Assembly: GCA_033782935.1 (NCBI GenBank)
Contig: JAWQEG010000128.1
Coordinates: forward strand, 2,046,001-2,110,000
From: Petrolisthes cinctipes
Lineage: Eukaryota; Arthropoda; Malacostraca; Decapoda; Porcellanidae
Length of the DNA stretch: 64,000 bases
Direction of reading: 5' to 3'
Shown here: positions 50,158 through 61,977 of the stretch, in pieces
How positions within the stretch are numbered: the stretch's first letter is position 1
How the letters are laid out: each line of letters starts with the position of its first letter
Translations under genes and position numbers: made by a program
Notes under the pieces: generated by a model
Database searches by the model: none
Seen by the model: only the letters and a program-made list of their open reading frames with translations
Told to the model about the DNA's origin: nothing

Positions 50158-52828
50158 GGTGCCCAAAAGTCGATATGTGGATGCATCTTCTGTACCCGTT
50201 TATATCTCAAATTCAGGCTCAAAACACCCGAAAATTCGATATTTTGGGGTCCACGAAGCGATCTGTACTTGCCTACTCCGTGTTAGAGTATTTTCAAAAT
50301 ACAGGCCCAAAACAAGCTGAAAATCGATATTTTAGGTGACCAAAGTCAACATGTGTATGCATCTTCTGCACTCGTTTATATCTCAAATTCAACCTCAAAA
50401 CACCCGAAAATTCGATAATTTTGGGTCCCAGAAGCGATCTGTACATGTCTTGTCTGTGCTAAAATGTTTTCAAAATATAGGCTCAAAACATACTAAAAAT
50501 CGATATTTTAAGTGTCCAAAGTCGATATGTGCATGCATCTTCAGTACCCGTTTATATCTTAAATTCAGGTTAAAAACACCCGAAAAGTCGATATTTTTGG
50601 GTTCCAGAAGCGATCTGTCCATGCCTACTCAGTGCTAGAATATTTTCAAAATATAGGCCCAAAACATGCTAAAAATCGATATTTTAGGTGCCCAAAGTCG
50701 ATATCTAATATTCAGGCCAAAAACACCAAAAAATTCGATATTTTGGGGTCCCAGAAGCGATCTGTACATGCCTACTCCTTGTTAGAGTATTTTTAATATA
50801 CAGGCCCAATACATACTGAAAATTGATCTTTTAGGTGCCCAAAAGTCGATATGTACATGAATCTTCTGTACCCGATTATATCTCAAATTCAGGCACAAAA
50901 CACTCGAAAATTCGATATTTTGGGGTCCCAGAAGCGAACTGTACATGCCTACTCCGTGTTAGAGTATTTTCAAAATACAGGCCCAAAACATACTGAAAAT
51001 CGATCTTTTAGGTGCCCAAAAGTCGATCTGTGCATGCATCTTCTGTACCCGTTTATATCTCAAATTCAGGCTCCAAACACCCGAAAATTCGATATTTTGG
51101 GGTCCCAGAAGCGATCTGTACAAGCCTACTCAGATGCCGGCCCAAAATATGCTGAAAATCGATATTTTAGGTGCCCAAAGTCAAAATGTGTATGCATCTT
51201 CAGCACTCGTTTATATCTCAAATTCAACCTTAAAACACCCGAAAATTCGATAATTTTGGGTCCCAGAAGCGATCTGTACATGCCTACTCCTAGTTAGAGT
51301 ATTTTCAAAATACAGGCCCAAAACATGCTGAAAATCGATATTTTAGGTGCCCAAAGTCAATATGTGCATGCATCTTCTGTACACCCGAAAATTCGGTATT
51401 TTTGGGTCCTAGAAGCGATCTGTACATCCCTACTCCTAGTTAGAATGTTTTCAAGATACAGACCCAAAACATGCTCAAAATCGATATTTTAGGTGCCCAC
51501 AAGTCGATATGTGCATGCATCTTCTGTAACCGTTTATATCTCAAATTCAGGCTCAAAACACCCGAAAATTCGAAATTTTCGGGTCCCAGAAGCGATCTGT
51601 CCATGCCTACTCAGTGCTAGAATATTTTCAAAATATAGGCCCAAAACATGCTAAAAATCGATATTTTAGGTTCCCAATGTCGATTTCTCAAATTTAGGCC
51701 CAAAACACCCAAAAATTCCATATTTTGGGATCCCAGAAGCGATCTGTACATGCCTACTCCTTGTTAGAGTATTTTCAATATACAGGCCCAAAACATACTG
51801 AAAATCGATCTTTTAGGTGCCCAAAAGTCGATATATGCATGCATCTTCTGTACCCGTTTATATCTCAAATTCAGGCTCAAAACACCCGAAAATTCGATAT
51901 TTTGGGGTCCCAGAAGCGATCTGTACATCCCTACTCCTAGTTTGAATGTTTTCATGATACAGACCCAAAATATGCTCAAAATCGATATTTTAGGTTCCCA
52001 AAGTCAATATGTGCATGCTTCTGTACCCGTTTATATCTCAAATTCAGGCTCAAAACACCCGAAAATTCGGTATTTTATGGTCCTAGAAGCGATCTGTACA
52101 TCCCTACTCCTAGTTAGAATATTTTCAAAATATAGGCCCAAAACATGCTAAAAATCGATATTTTATGTGCTCAAAGTCGATATCTGAAATTCAGGCACAA
52201 AACACTCGAAAATTCGATATTTTGGGGTCCCAGAAGCGAACTGTACATGCCTACTCCGTGTTAGAGTATTTTAAAAATACAGGCCCAAAACATACTGAAA
52301 ATCGATCTTTTAGGTGCCCAAAAGTCGATATGTGCATGCATCTTCTGTACCCGTTTATATCTCAAATTCAGGCTCCAAACACCCGAAAATTCGATATTTT
52401 GGGCTCCCAGAAGCGATCTGTACAAGCCTACTCAGTTGCAGGCCCAAAATATGCTGAAAATCGATATTTTAGGTGCCCAAAGTCAAAATGTGTATGCATC
52501 TTCTGCACTCGTTTATATCTCAAATTCAACCTAAAAACACCCGAAAATTCGATAATTTTGGGTCCCAGAAGCGATCTGTACATGTCTAGTCAGTGCTAGA
52601 ATGTTTTCAAAATATAGGCTCAAAATATACTAAAATTCGATATTTTAAGTGTCCAAAGTCGATATGTGCATGCATCATCTGTACCCGTTTATATCTCAAA
52701 TTCAGGTTAAAAACACCCGAAAATTCGATATTTTTGGGTCCCAGAAGCGATCTGTACATGCCTACTCCTAGTTAGAGTATTTTCAAAATACAGGCCCAAA
52801 ACATGCTGAAAATCGATATTTTAGGTGC
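50158..52828. repeat. Mosaic duplicated block, downstream part
   Basis: Contains the partners of the upstream pieces in altered spacing, including one additional 177-bp monomer at 51470-51646 with no counterpart upstream. At about 52118 the best match changes from the 3,185-bp to the 2,657-bp offset inside the TAGAAT(A/G)TTTTC dyad word. About 50600-51000 is a stretch of TATCTAATATTCAGG and CCCGATTATATC variants without a clear partner. Confidence 0.75.
51568..51584 (+). other. CENP-B-box-like 17-mer, 8 of 9 core positions
   Basis: ATTCGAAATTTTCGGGT compared with the mammalian CENP-B box pattern nTTCGnnnnAnnCGGGn matches TTCG and CGGG and lacks only the central A. The usual form in this satellite, ATTCGATATTTTGGGGT, matches 7 of 9. 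Seven-of-nine matches are expected by chance about once per two monomers, so this is a description of sequence, not evidence of binding. Confidence 0.35.
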
Positions 52829-54381
52829 CCAAAGTCAATATGTGCATGCATCTTCTGTACCCGTTTATATCTCAAATTCATGCTCAAAACACCCTAAAAT
52901 TCGGTATTTTTGGGTCCTAGAAGCGATCTGTACATCCCTACTCCTAGTTAGAATGTTTTCAAGATACAGACCCAAAACATGCTCAAAATCGATATTTTAG
53001 GTGCCCAAAAGTCGATATGTGCATGCATCTTCTGTACACGTTTATTTCTCAAATTCAGGCTCAAAACACCCGAAAATTCGATATTTTGGGGTCCCAGAAG
53101 CGATCTGTACATGCCTACTCAGATGCAGGCCCATAACATGCTGAAAATCGATATTTTAGGTTCCCAAAGTCAACATGTGTATGCATCTTCTGCACTCGTT
53201 TATATCTCGAATTCAACCTCAAAACACCCGAAGTTTTGATAATTTTGGGTCCCAGAAGCGATCTGTACATGTTTAGTCAGAGCTAGAATGTTTTTAATAT
53301 ACAGGACCAAAACATGCTGAAAATCGATATTTTAGGTGCCCAAAGTCAATATGTGCATGCATCTTCTGTACCCGTTTATATCTCAAATTCAGGCTCAAAA
53401 CACCCGAAAATTCGGTATTTTTGGGTCCTAGAAGCGATCTGTACATCCCTACTCCTAGTTAGAATGTTTTCAAGATACAGACCCAAAATATGCTCAAAAT
53501 CGATATTTTAGGTGCCCAAAGTCAATATGTGCATGCATCTTCTGTACCCGTTTATATCTCAAATTCAGGCTCAAAACACCCGAAAATTCGGTATTTTTGG
53601 GTCCTAGAAGCGATCTGTACATCCCTACTCCTAGTTAGAATGTTTTCAAGAAACAGACCCAAAACATCCTCAAAATCAATATTTTTGGTGCCCAAAAGTC
53701 GATATGTGCATGCATCTTCTGTACCCGTTTATATCTCAAATTCAGGCTCAAAACACCCGAAAATTCGATATTTTGGGGTCCCAGAAGCGATCTGTACATG
53801 CCTACTCCGGGTTAGAGTATTTTCAATATACAGGACCAAAACAAGCTGAAAATCGATATTTTAGGTGACCAAAGTCAATATGTGTATGCATCTTCTGCAC
53901 CTGTTTATATCCCAAATTCAACCTCAAAACACCCGAAAATTCAATATTTTTGGGTCCCACAAGCGATCTGTACATGCCTACTTAGTGCTAGAATTTTTTC
54001 AAAATATAGGCTCAAAACATGCTAAAAATCGATATTTTAAGTGTCCAAAGTCGATATGTGCATGCATTATCTGTACCCGTTTATATCTCAAATTTAGGCT
54101 CAAAACACCCGAAAATTCGATATTTTGGGATCCCAGAAGTGATCTGTACATGCCTACTTAGTGCTAGAATATTTTCAAAATATAGGCCCAAAACATGCTA
54201 AAAATCGATATTTCAGGTGCCCAAAGTCGATATCTCGAATTCAGGAACAAAACACTCGAAAATTCGATATTTTGGGGTCCCAGAAGCGAACTGTACATGC
54301 CTACTCCGTGTTAGAGTATTTTCAAAATACAGGCCCAAAACATACTAAAAATCGATCTTTTAGGTGCCCACAAGTCGATAT
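52332..54381. repeat. 2,050-bp 12-monomer HOR, copy 1
   Basis: From 52291, monomer lengths are 159, 176, 176, 176, 159, 176, 176, 176, 177, 176, 176, 147, summing to 2,050. The edges of identity are about 40 bp inside the first monomer, because GGTGCCCAAAAG at 52315 differs from GGTGCCCACAAG at the equivalent place in copy 2. Markers are GAAGTTTTGATAATT, GTTTAGTCAGAGC, CAAGAAACAGACC and CATCCTCAAAATC. Confidence 0.9.
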
Positions 54382-56431
54382 GTGCATGCATCTTCTGTAC
54401 CCGTTTATATCTCAAATTCAGGCTCCAAACACCCGAAAATTCGATATTTTGGGCTCCCAGAAGCGATCTGTACAAGCCTACTCAGTTGCAGGCCCAAAAT
54501 ATGCTGAAAATCGATATTTTAGGTGCCCAAAGTCAAAATGTGTATGCATCTTCTGCACTCGTTTATATCTCAAATTCAACCTAAAAACACCCGAAAATTC
54601 GATAATTTTGGGTCCCAGAAGCGATCTGTACATGTCTAGTCAGTGCTAGAATGTTTTCAAAATATAGGCTCAAAATATACTAAAATTCGATATTTTAAGT
54701 GTCCAAAGTCGATATGTGCATGCATCATCTGTACCCGTTTATATCTCAAATTCAGGTTAAAAACACCCGAAAATTCGATATTTTTGGGTCCCAGAAGCGA
54801 TCTGTACATGCCTACTCCTAGTTAGAGTATTTTCAAAATACAGGCCCAAAACATGCTGAAAATCGATATTTTAGGTGCCCAAAGTCAATATGTGCATGCA
54901 TCTTCTGTACCCGTTTATATCTCAAATTCATGCTCAAAACACCCTAAAATTCGGTATTTTTGGGTCCTAGAAGCGATCTGTACATCCCTACTCCTAGTTA
55001 GAATGTTTTCAAGATACAGACCCAAAACATGCTCAAAATCGATATTTTAGGTGCCCAAAAGTCGATATGTGCATGCATCTTCTGTACACGTTTATTTCTC
55101 AAATTCAGGCTCAAAACACCCGAAAATTCGATATTTTGGGGTCCCAGAAGCGATCTGTACATGCCTACTCAGATGCAGGCCCATAACATGCTGAAAATCG
55201 ATATTTTAGGTTCCCAAAGTCAACATGTGTATGCATCTTCTGCACTCGTTTATATCTCGAATTCAACCTCAAAACACCCGAAGTTTTGATAATTTTGGGT
55301 CCCAGAAGCGATCTGTACATGTTTAGTCAGAGCTAGAATGTTTTTAATATACAGGACCAAAACATGCTGAAAATCGATATTTTAGGTGCCCAAAGTCAAT
55401 ATGTGCATGCATCTTCTGTACCCGTTTATATCTCAAATTCAGGCTCAAAACACCCGAAAATTCGGTATTTTTGGGTCCTAGAAGCGATCTGTACATCCCT
55501 ACTCCTAGTTAGAATGTTTTCAAGATACAGACCCAAAATATGCTCAAAATCGATATTTTAGGTGCCCAAAGTCAATATGTGCATGCATCTTCTGTACCCG
55601 TTTATATCTCAAATTCAGGCTCAAAACACCCGAAAATTCGGTATTTTTGGGTCCTAGAAGCGATCTGTACATCCCTACTCCTAGTTAGAATGTTTTCAAG
55701 AAACAGACCCAAAACATCCTCAAAATCAATATTTTTGGTGCCCAAAAGTCGATATGTGCATGCATCTTCTGTACCCGTTTATATCTCAAATTCAGGCTCA
55801 AAACACCCGAAAATTCGATATTTTGGGGTCCCAGAAGCGATCTGTACATGCCTACTCCGGGTTAGAGTATTTTCAATATACAGGACCAAAACAAGCTGAA
55901 AATCGATATTTTAGGTGACCAAAGTCAATATGTGTATGCATCTTCTGCACCTGTTTATATCCCAAATTCAACCTCAAAACACCCGAAAATTCAATATTTT
56001 TGGGTCCCACAAGCGATCTGTACATGCCTACTTAGTGCTAGAATTTTTTCAAAATATAGGCTCAAAACATGCTAAAAATCGATATTTTAAGTGTCCAAAG
56101 TCGATATGTGCATGCATTATCTGTACCCGTTTATATCTCAAATTTAGGCTCAAAACACCCGAAAATTCGATATTTTGGGATCCCAGAAGTGATCTGTACA
56201 TGCCTACTTAGTGCTAGAATATTTTCAAAATATAGGCCCAAAACATGCTAAAAATCGATATTTCAGGTGCCCAAAGTCGATATCTCGAATTCAGGAACAA
56301 AACACTCGAAAATTCGATATTTTGGGGTCCCAGAAGCGAACTGTACATGCCTACTCCGTGTTAGAGTATTTTCAAAATACAGGCCCAAAACATACTAAAA
56401 ATCGATCTTTTAGGTGCCCACAAGTCGATAT
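54382..56431. repeat. 2,050-bp 12-monomer HOR, copy 2
   Basis: Repeats copy 1 at exactly 2,050 bp; I saw no differences in the stretches compared. The duplication continues a short way into the next unit, to about 56460-56500, where TATTTCAAATTC and TTTTGGGGTCCC replace TATCTCAAATTC and TTTTGGGCTCCC. Confidence 0.9.
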
Positions 56432-56701
56432 GTGCATGCATCTTCTGTACCCGTTTATATTTCAAATTCAGGCTCCAAACACCCGAAAATTCGATATTTT
56501 GGGGTCCCAGAAGCGATCTGTACAAGCCTACTCAGATGCAGGCCCAAAACATGCTGAAAATCGATATTTTAGGTGCCCAAAGTAAACATGTGTATGCATC
56601 TTCTGCACTCGTTTATCTCTCAAATTCAACCTCAAAATACCCGAAAATTCGATAATTTTGGGTCCCAGAAGCGATCTGTACATGTCTAGTCAGTGCTAGA
56701 A

Positions 56702-59339
56702 TATTTTTAAAATATTGGCTCAAAACATACTAAAAATCGATATTTTATGTGTCCAAAGTCGATATGTGCATGCATCTTCTGTACCCGTTTATATCTCAAA
56801 TTCAGGTTAAAAACACCCGAAAATTCGATATTTTTGGGTCCCTGTAGCGATCTGTACATGCCTAATCCTAGTTAGAGTATTTTTAAAATACAGGCCCAAA
56901 ACATGCTGAAAATCGATATTTTAGGTGCCCAAAGTCAATATGTGCATGCATCTTCTGTACCCGTTTATATCTCAAATTCAGGGTCAAAACACCCGAAAAT
57001 TCGGTATTTTTTGGTCGTAGAAGCTATCTGTACATTCCTACTCCTAGTTAGAATGTTTTCAAGATACAGACCCAAAACATGCTCAAAATCGATATTTTAG
57101 ATGCCCAAAAGTCGATATGTGCATGCATCTTCTGTACCCGTTTATATCTCAAATTCAGGCTCAAAACCTCCGAAAAATCGATATTTTAGGGTCCCAGAAG
57201 CGATCTCTACATGCCTACTCAGTGCTAGAATATTTTCAAAATGTAGGCCCAAAACATGCTAAAAATCGATATTTTAGGTGCCCAAAGTCGATATCTCAAA
57301 TTCAGGCTCAAAACACCCGAAAATTCGATATTTTGGGGTCCCAGAAGGTATCTGTACTTGCCTACTCCGTGTTAGAGTATTATCAAAATACAGGCCCAAA
57401 ACAAGCTTAAATTGATATTTTAGGTGACCAAAGTCAATATGTGTATGCATCTTCTGCACCCGTTTATATCCCAAATTCAACCTCAAAACACCCGAAAATT
57501 CGATATTTTTGGGTCCCAGAAGAGATCTGTACATGTCTAGTCAGTGCTAGAATGTTTTCAAAATATAGGCTCAAAAAATGCTAAAAATCGATATTTTAAG
57601 TGTCCAAAGTCGATATGTGCATGCATCATCTGAACCCGTTTATATCTCAAATTTAGGCTCAAAAAACCCGAAAATTCGATATTTTGGGGTCCCTGAAGTG
57701 ATCTGTACATGCCTAATCCTTGTTAGAGTATTTTTAATATACAGGCCCAAAACATACTGAAATTCGATCTGTTAGGTGCCCAAAAGTCGATATGTGCATG
57801 CATCTTCTGTACCCGTTTATATTTCAACTTCAGGCTCCAAACACCCGAAAATTCGATATTTTGGGGTCCCAGAAGCGATCTGTACAAGCCTACTCAGATG
57901 CAGGCCCAAAACATGCTGAAAATCGATATTTTAGGTGCCCAAAGTAAACATGTGTATGCATCTTCTGCACTCGTTTATCTCTCAAATTCAACCTCAATAT
58001 ACCCGAAAATTCGATAATTTTGGGTCCCAGAAGCGATCTGTACATGTCTAGTCAGTGCAAGAATATTTTCAAAATATTGGCTCAAAACATACTAAAAATC
58101 GATATTTTATGTGTCCAAAGTCGATATGTGCATGCATCTTCTGTACCCGTTTATATCTCAAATTCAGGTTAAAAACACCCGAAAATTCGATATTTTTGTG
58201 TCCCTGAAGCGATCTGTACATGCCTAATCCTAGTTAGAGTATTTTCAAAATACAGGCCCAAAACATGCTGAAAATCGATATTTTAGGTGCCCAAAGTTAA
58301 TATGTGCATGCATCTTCTGTACCCGTTTATATCTCAAATTCAGGCTCAAAACACCCGAAAATTCGGTATTTTTGGGTCGTAGAAGCGATCTGTACATTCC
58401 TACTCCTAGTTCGAATGTTTTCAAGATACAGACCCAAAACATGCTCAAAATCGATATTATAGATGCCCAAAAGTCGATATGTGCATGCATCTTCTGTACC
58501 CGTTTATATCTCAAATTCAGGCCCAAAACACACGAAAATTCGATATTTTGGGGTCCCAAAAACGAACTGTACATGCCTACTCCGCGTTAGAGTATTTTCA
58601 AAATACAGGCCCAAAACATACTGAAAATCGATCTTTTAGGTGCCCAAAAGTCGATATGTGCATGCATCTTCTGTACCCGTTTATATCCCAAATTCAACCT
58701 CAAAACACCCGAAAATTCGATATTTTTTGGGTCCCAGAAGCGATCTGTACATGCCTACTCAGTGCTAGAATTTTTTCAAAATATAGGCTCAAAACAAGCT
58801 AAAAATCGATATTTTAAGTGTCCAAAGTCGATATGTGCATTCATCATCTGTACCCTTTTATATCTCAAATTCAATCTCAAAACACCCGAAAATTCGATAT
58901 TTTTGGGTCTCAGAAGTGATCTGTACATGCCTACTTAGTGCTAGAATATTTTCAAAATATAGGCCTAAAACATGCTAAAAATCGATATTTTAGGTGCCCA
59001 AAGTCGATATCTCAAATTCAGGCCCAAAAAACCCGAAAATTCGATATTTTGGGGTCCCAGAAGCGAACTGTACATGCCTACTCCGTGTTAGAGTATTTTC
59101 AAAATACAGGCCCAAAACATGCTGAAAATCGATATTTTGGGGTCCCAGAAGCGATCTGTACATGCCTACTCAGATGCACGCCCAAAACATGCTAAAAATC
59201 GATATTTTAGGTGCCCAAAGTCAACATGTGTATGCATCTTCTGCACTCGTTTATATCTCAAATTCAACCTCAAAACACCCTAAAATTCGATAATTTTGGG
59301 TCCCAGAAGCGATCTGTACATGTCTAGTCAGTGCTAGAA
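56702..59339. repeat. 2,638-bp 16-monomer HOR, copy 1
   Basis: From 56726, monomer lengths are 176, 176, 177, 147, 175, 176, 159, 176, 176, 176, 177, 178, 176, 147, 70, 176, summing to 2,638. Markers are AATATTGGCTC, GGTCGTAGAAGC, CAGAAGGTATCTG, AAAAAACCCG, GTGCCCAAAGTAAAC and CATTCATCATCTG. The first half also contains a ~1.36-kb internal echo of sequence at 56470-56600 (GTAAACATG monomer). Confidence 0.9.
59118..59187 (+). repeat. 70-bp monomer: half-unit deletion of a 158-bp monomer
   Basis: CATGCT starts at 59118 and 59188 are 70 bp apart. Half A's GAAAATCGATATTTT runs directly into half B's GGGGTCCCAGAAGC, and the end is the dyad-less ACTCAGATGC form. 158 minus 88 is 70, so this is again a loss of exactly one half-unit at equivalent positions of the two halves. 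Confidence 0.88.
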
Positions 59340-61977
59340 TATTTTCAAAATATTGGCTCAAAACATACTAAAAATCGATATTTTATGTGTCCAAAGTCGA
59401 TATGTGCATGCATCTTCTGTACCCGTTTATATCTCAAATTCAGGTTAAAAACACCCGAAAATTCGATATTTTTGGGTCCCTGAAGCGATCTGTACATGCC
59501 TAATCCTAGTTAGAGTATTTTTAAAATACAGGCCCAAAACATGCTGAAAATCGATATTTTAGGTGCCCAAAGTCAATATGTGCATGCATCTTCTGTACCC
59601 GTTTATATCTCAAATTCAGGGTCAAAACATCCGAAAATTCGGTATTTTTTGGTCGTAGAAGCTATCTGTACATTCCTACTCCTAGTTAGAATGTTTTCAA
59701 GATACAGACCCAAAACATGCTCAAAATCGATATTTTAGATGCCCAAAAGTCGATATGTGCATGCATCTTCTGTACCCGTTTATATCTCAAATTCAGGCTC
59801 AAAACCTCCGAAAATTCGATACTTTAGGGTCCCAGAAGCGATCTCTACATGCCTACTCAGTGCTAGAATATTTTCAAAATGTAGGCCCAAAACATGCTAA
59901 AAATCGATATTTTAGGTGCCCAAAGTCGATATCTCAAATTCAGGCTCAAAACACCCGAAAATTCGATATTTTGGGGTCCCAGAAGGTATCTGTACTTGCC
60001 TACTCCGTGTTAGAGTATTATCAAAATACAGGCCCAAAACAAGCTTAAATTGATATTTTAGGTGACCAAAGTCAATATGTGTATGCATCTTCTGCACCCG
60101 TTTATATCCCAAATTCAACCTCAAAACACCCGAAAATTCGATATTTTTGGGTCCCAGAAGAGATCTGTACATGTCTAGTCAGTGCTAGAATGTTTTCAAA
60201 ATATAGGCTCAAAACATGCTAAAAATCGATATTTTAAGTGTCCAAAGTCGATATGTGCATGCATCATCTGAACCCGTTTATATCTCAAATTTAGGCTCAA
60301 AAAACCCGAAAATTCGATATTTTGGGGTCCCTGAAGTGATCTGTACATGCCTACTCCTTGTTAGAGTATTTTCAAACTACAGGCCCAAAACATACTGAAA
60401 TTCGATCTGTTAGGTGCCCAAAAGTCGATATGTGCATGCATCTTCTGTACCCGTTTATATTTCAACTTCAGGCTCCAAACACCCGAAAATTCGATATTTT
60501 GGGGTCCCAGAAGCGATCTGTACAAGCCTACTCAGATGCAGGCCCAAAACATGCTGAAAATCGATATTTTAGGTGCCCAAAGTAAACATGTGTATGCATC
60601 TTCTGCACTCGTTTATCTCTCAAATTCAACCTCAATATACCCAACAATTCGATAATTTTGGGTCCCAGAAGCGATCTGTACATGTCTAGTCAGTGCAATA
60701 ATATTTTCAAAATATTGGCTCAAAACATACTAAAAATCGATATTTTATGTGTCCAAAGTCGATATGTGCATGCATCTTCTGTACCCGTTTATATCTCAAA
60801 TTCAGGTTAAAAACACCCGAAAATTCGATATTTTTGGGTCCCTGAAGCGATCTGTACATGCCTAATCCTAGTTAGAGTATTTTCAAAATACAGGCCCAAA
60901 ACATGCTGAAAATCGATATTTTAGGTGCCCAAAGTCAATATGTGCATGCATCTTCTGTACCCGTTTATATCTCAAATTCAGGCTCAAAACACCCGAAAAT
61001 TCGGTATTTTTGGGTCCTAGAAGCGATCTGTACATTCCTACTCCTAGTTCGAATGTTTTCAAGATACAGACCCAAAACATGCTCAAAATCGATATTATAG
61101 ATGCCCAAAAGTCGATATGTGCATGCATCTTCTGTACCCGTTTATATCTCAAATTCAGGCCCAAAACACCCGAAAATTCGATATTTTGGGGTCCCAAAAA
61201 CGAACTGTACATGCCTACTCCGCGTTAGAGTATTTTCAAAATACAGGCCCAAAACATACTGAAAATCGATCTTTTAGGTGCCCAAAAGTCGATATGTGCA
61301 TGCATCTTCTGTACCCGTTTATATCCCAAATTCAACCTCAAAACACCCGAAAATTCGATATTTTTTGGGTCCCAGAAGCGATCTGTACATGCCTACTCAG
61401 TGCTAGAATTTTTTCAAAATATAGGCTCAAAACAAGCTAAAAATCGATATTTTAAGTGTCCAAAGTCGATATGTGCATTCATCATCTGTACCCTTTTATA
61501 TCTCAAATTCAATCTCAAAACACCCGAAAATTCGATATTTTTGGGTCTCAGAAGTGATCTGTACATGCCTACTTAGTGCTAGAATATTTTCAAAATATAG
61601 GCCTAAAACATGCTAAAAATCGATATTTTAGGTGCCCAAAGTCGATATCTCAAATTCAGGCCCAAAAAACCCGAAAATTCGATATTTTGGGGTCCCAGAA
61701 GCGAACTGTACATGCCTACTCCGTGTTAGAGTATTTTCAAAATACAGGCCCAAAACATGCTGAAAATCGATATTTTGGGGTCCCAGAAGCGATCTGTACA
61801 TGCCTACTCAGATGCACGCCCAAAACATGCTAAAAATCGATATTTTAGGTGCCCAAAGTCAACATGTGTATGCATCTTCTGCACTCGTTTATATCTCAAA
61901 TTCAACCTCAAAACACCCGAAAATTCGATAATTTTGGGTCCCAGAAGCGATCTGTACATGTCTAGTCAGTGCTAGAA
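59340..61977. repeat. 2,638-bp 16-monomer HOR, copy 2
   Basis: Repeats copy 1 at 2,638 bp with scattered substitutions (AAACATCCG versus AAACACCCG near 59628, GATACTTTAGGG versus GATATTTTAGGG near 59818, CTACTCCTTG versus CTAATCCTTG near 60352, GGGTCCTAG versus GGGTCGTAG near 61016). It ends at about 61977 inside TGCTAGAATGTTTTC, where copy 1 had TGCTAGAATATTTTC. Confidence 0.9.
61756..61825 (+). repeat. 70-bp half-unit-deleted monomer, second copy
   Basis: Identical structure to 59118-59187, located 2,638 bp downstream in the second copy of the 16-mer HOR, so it was duplicated with its HOR. Confidence 0.88.
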
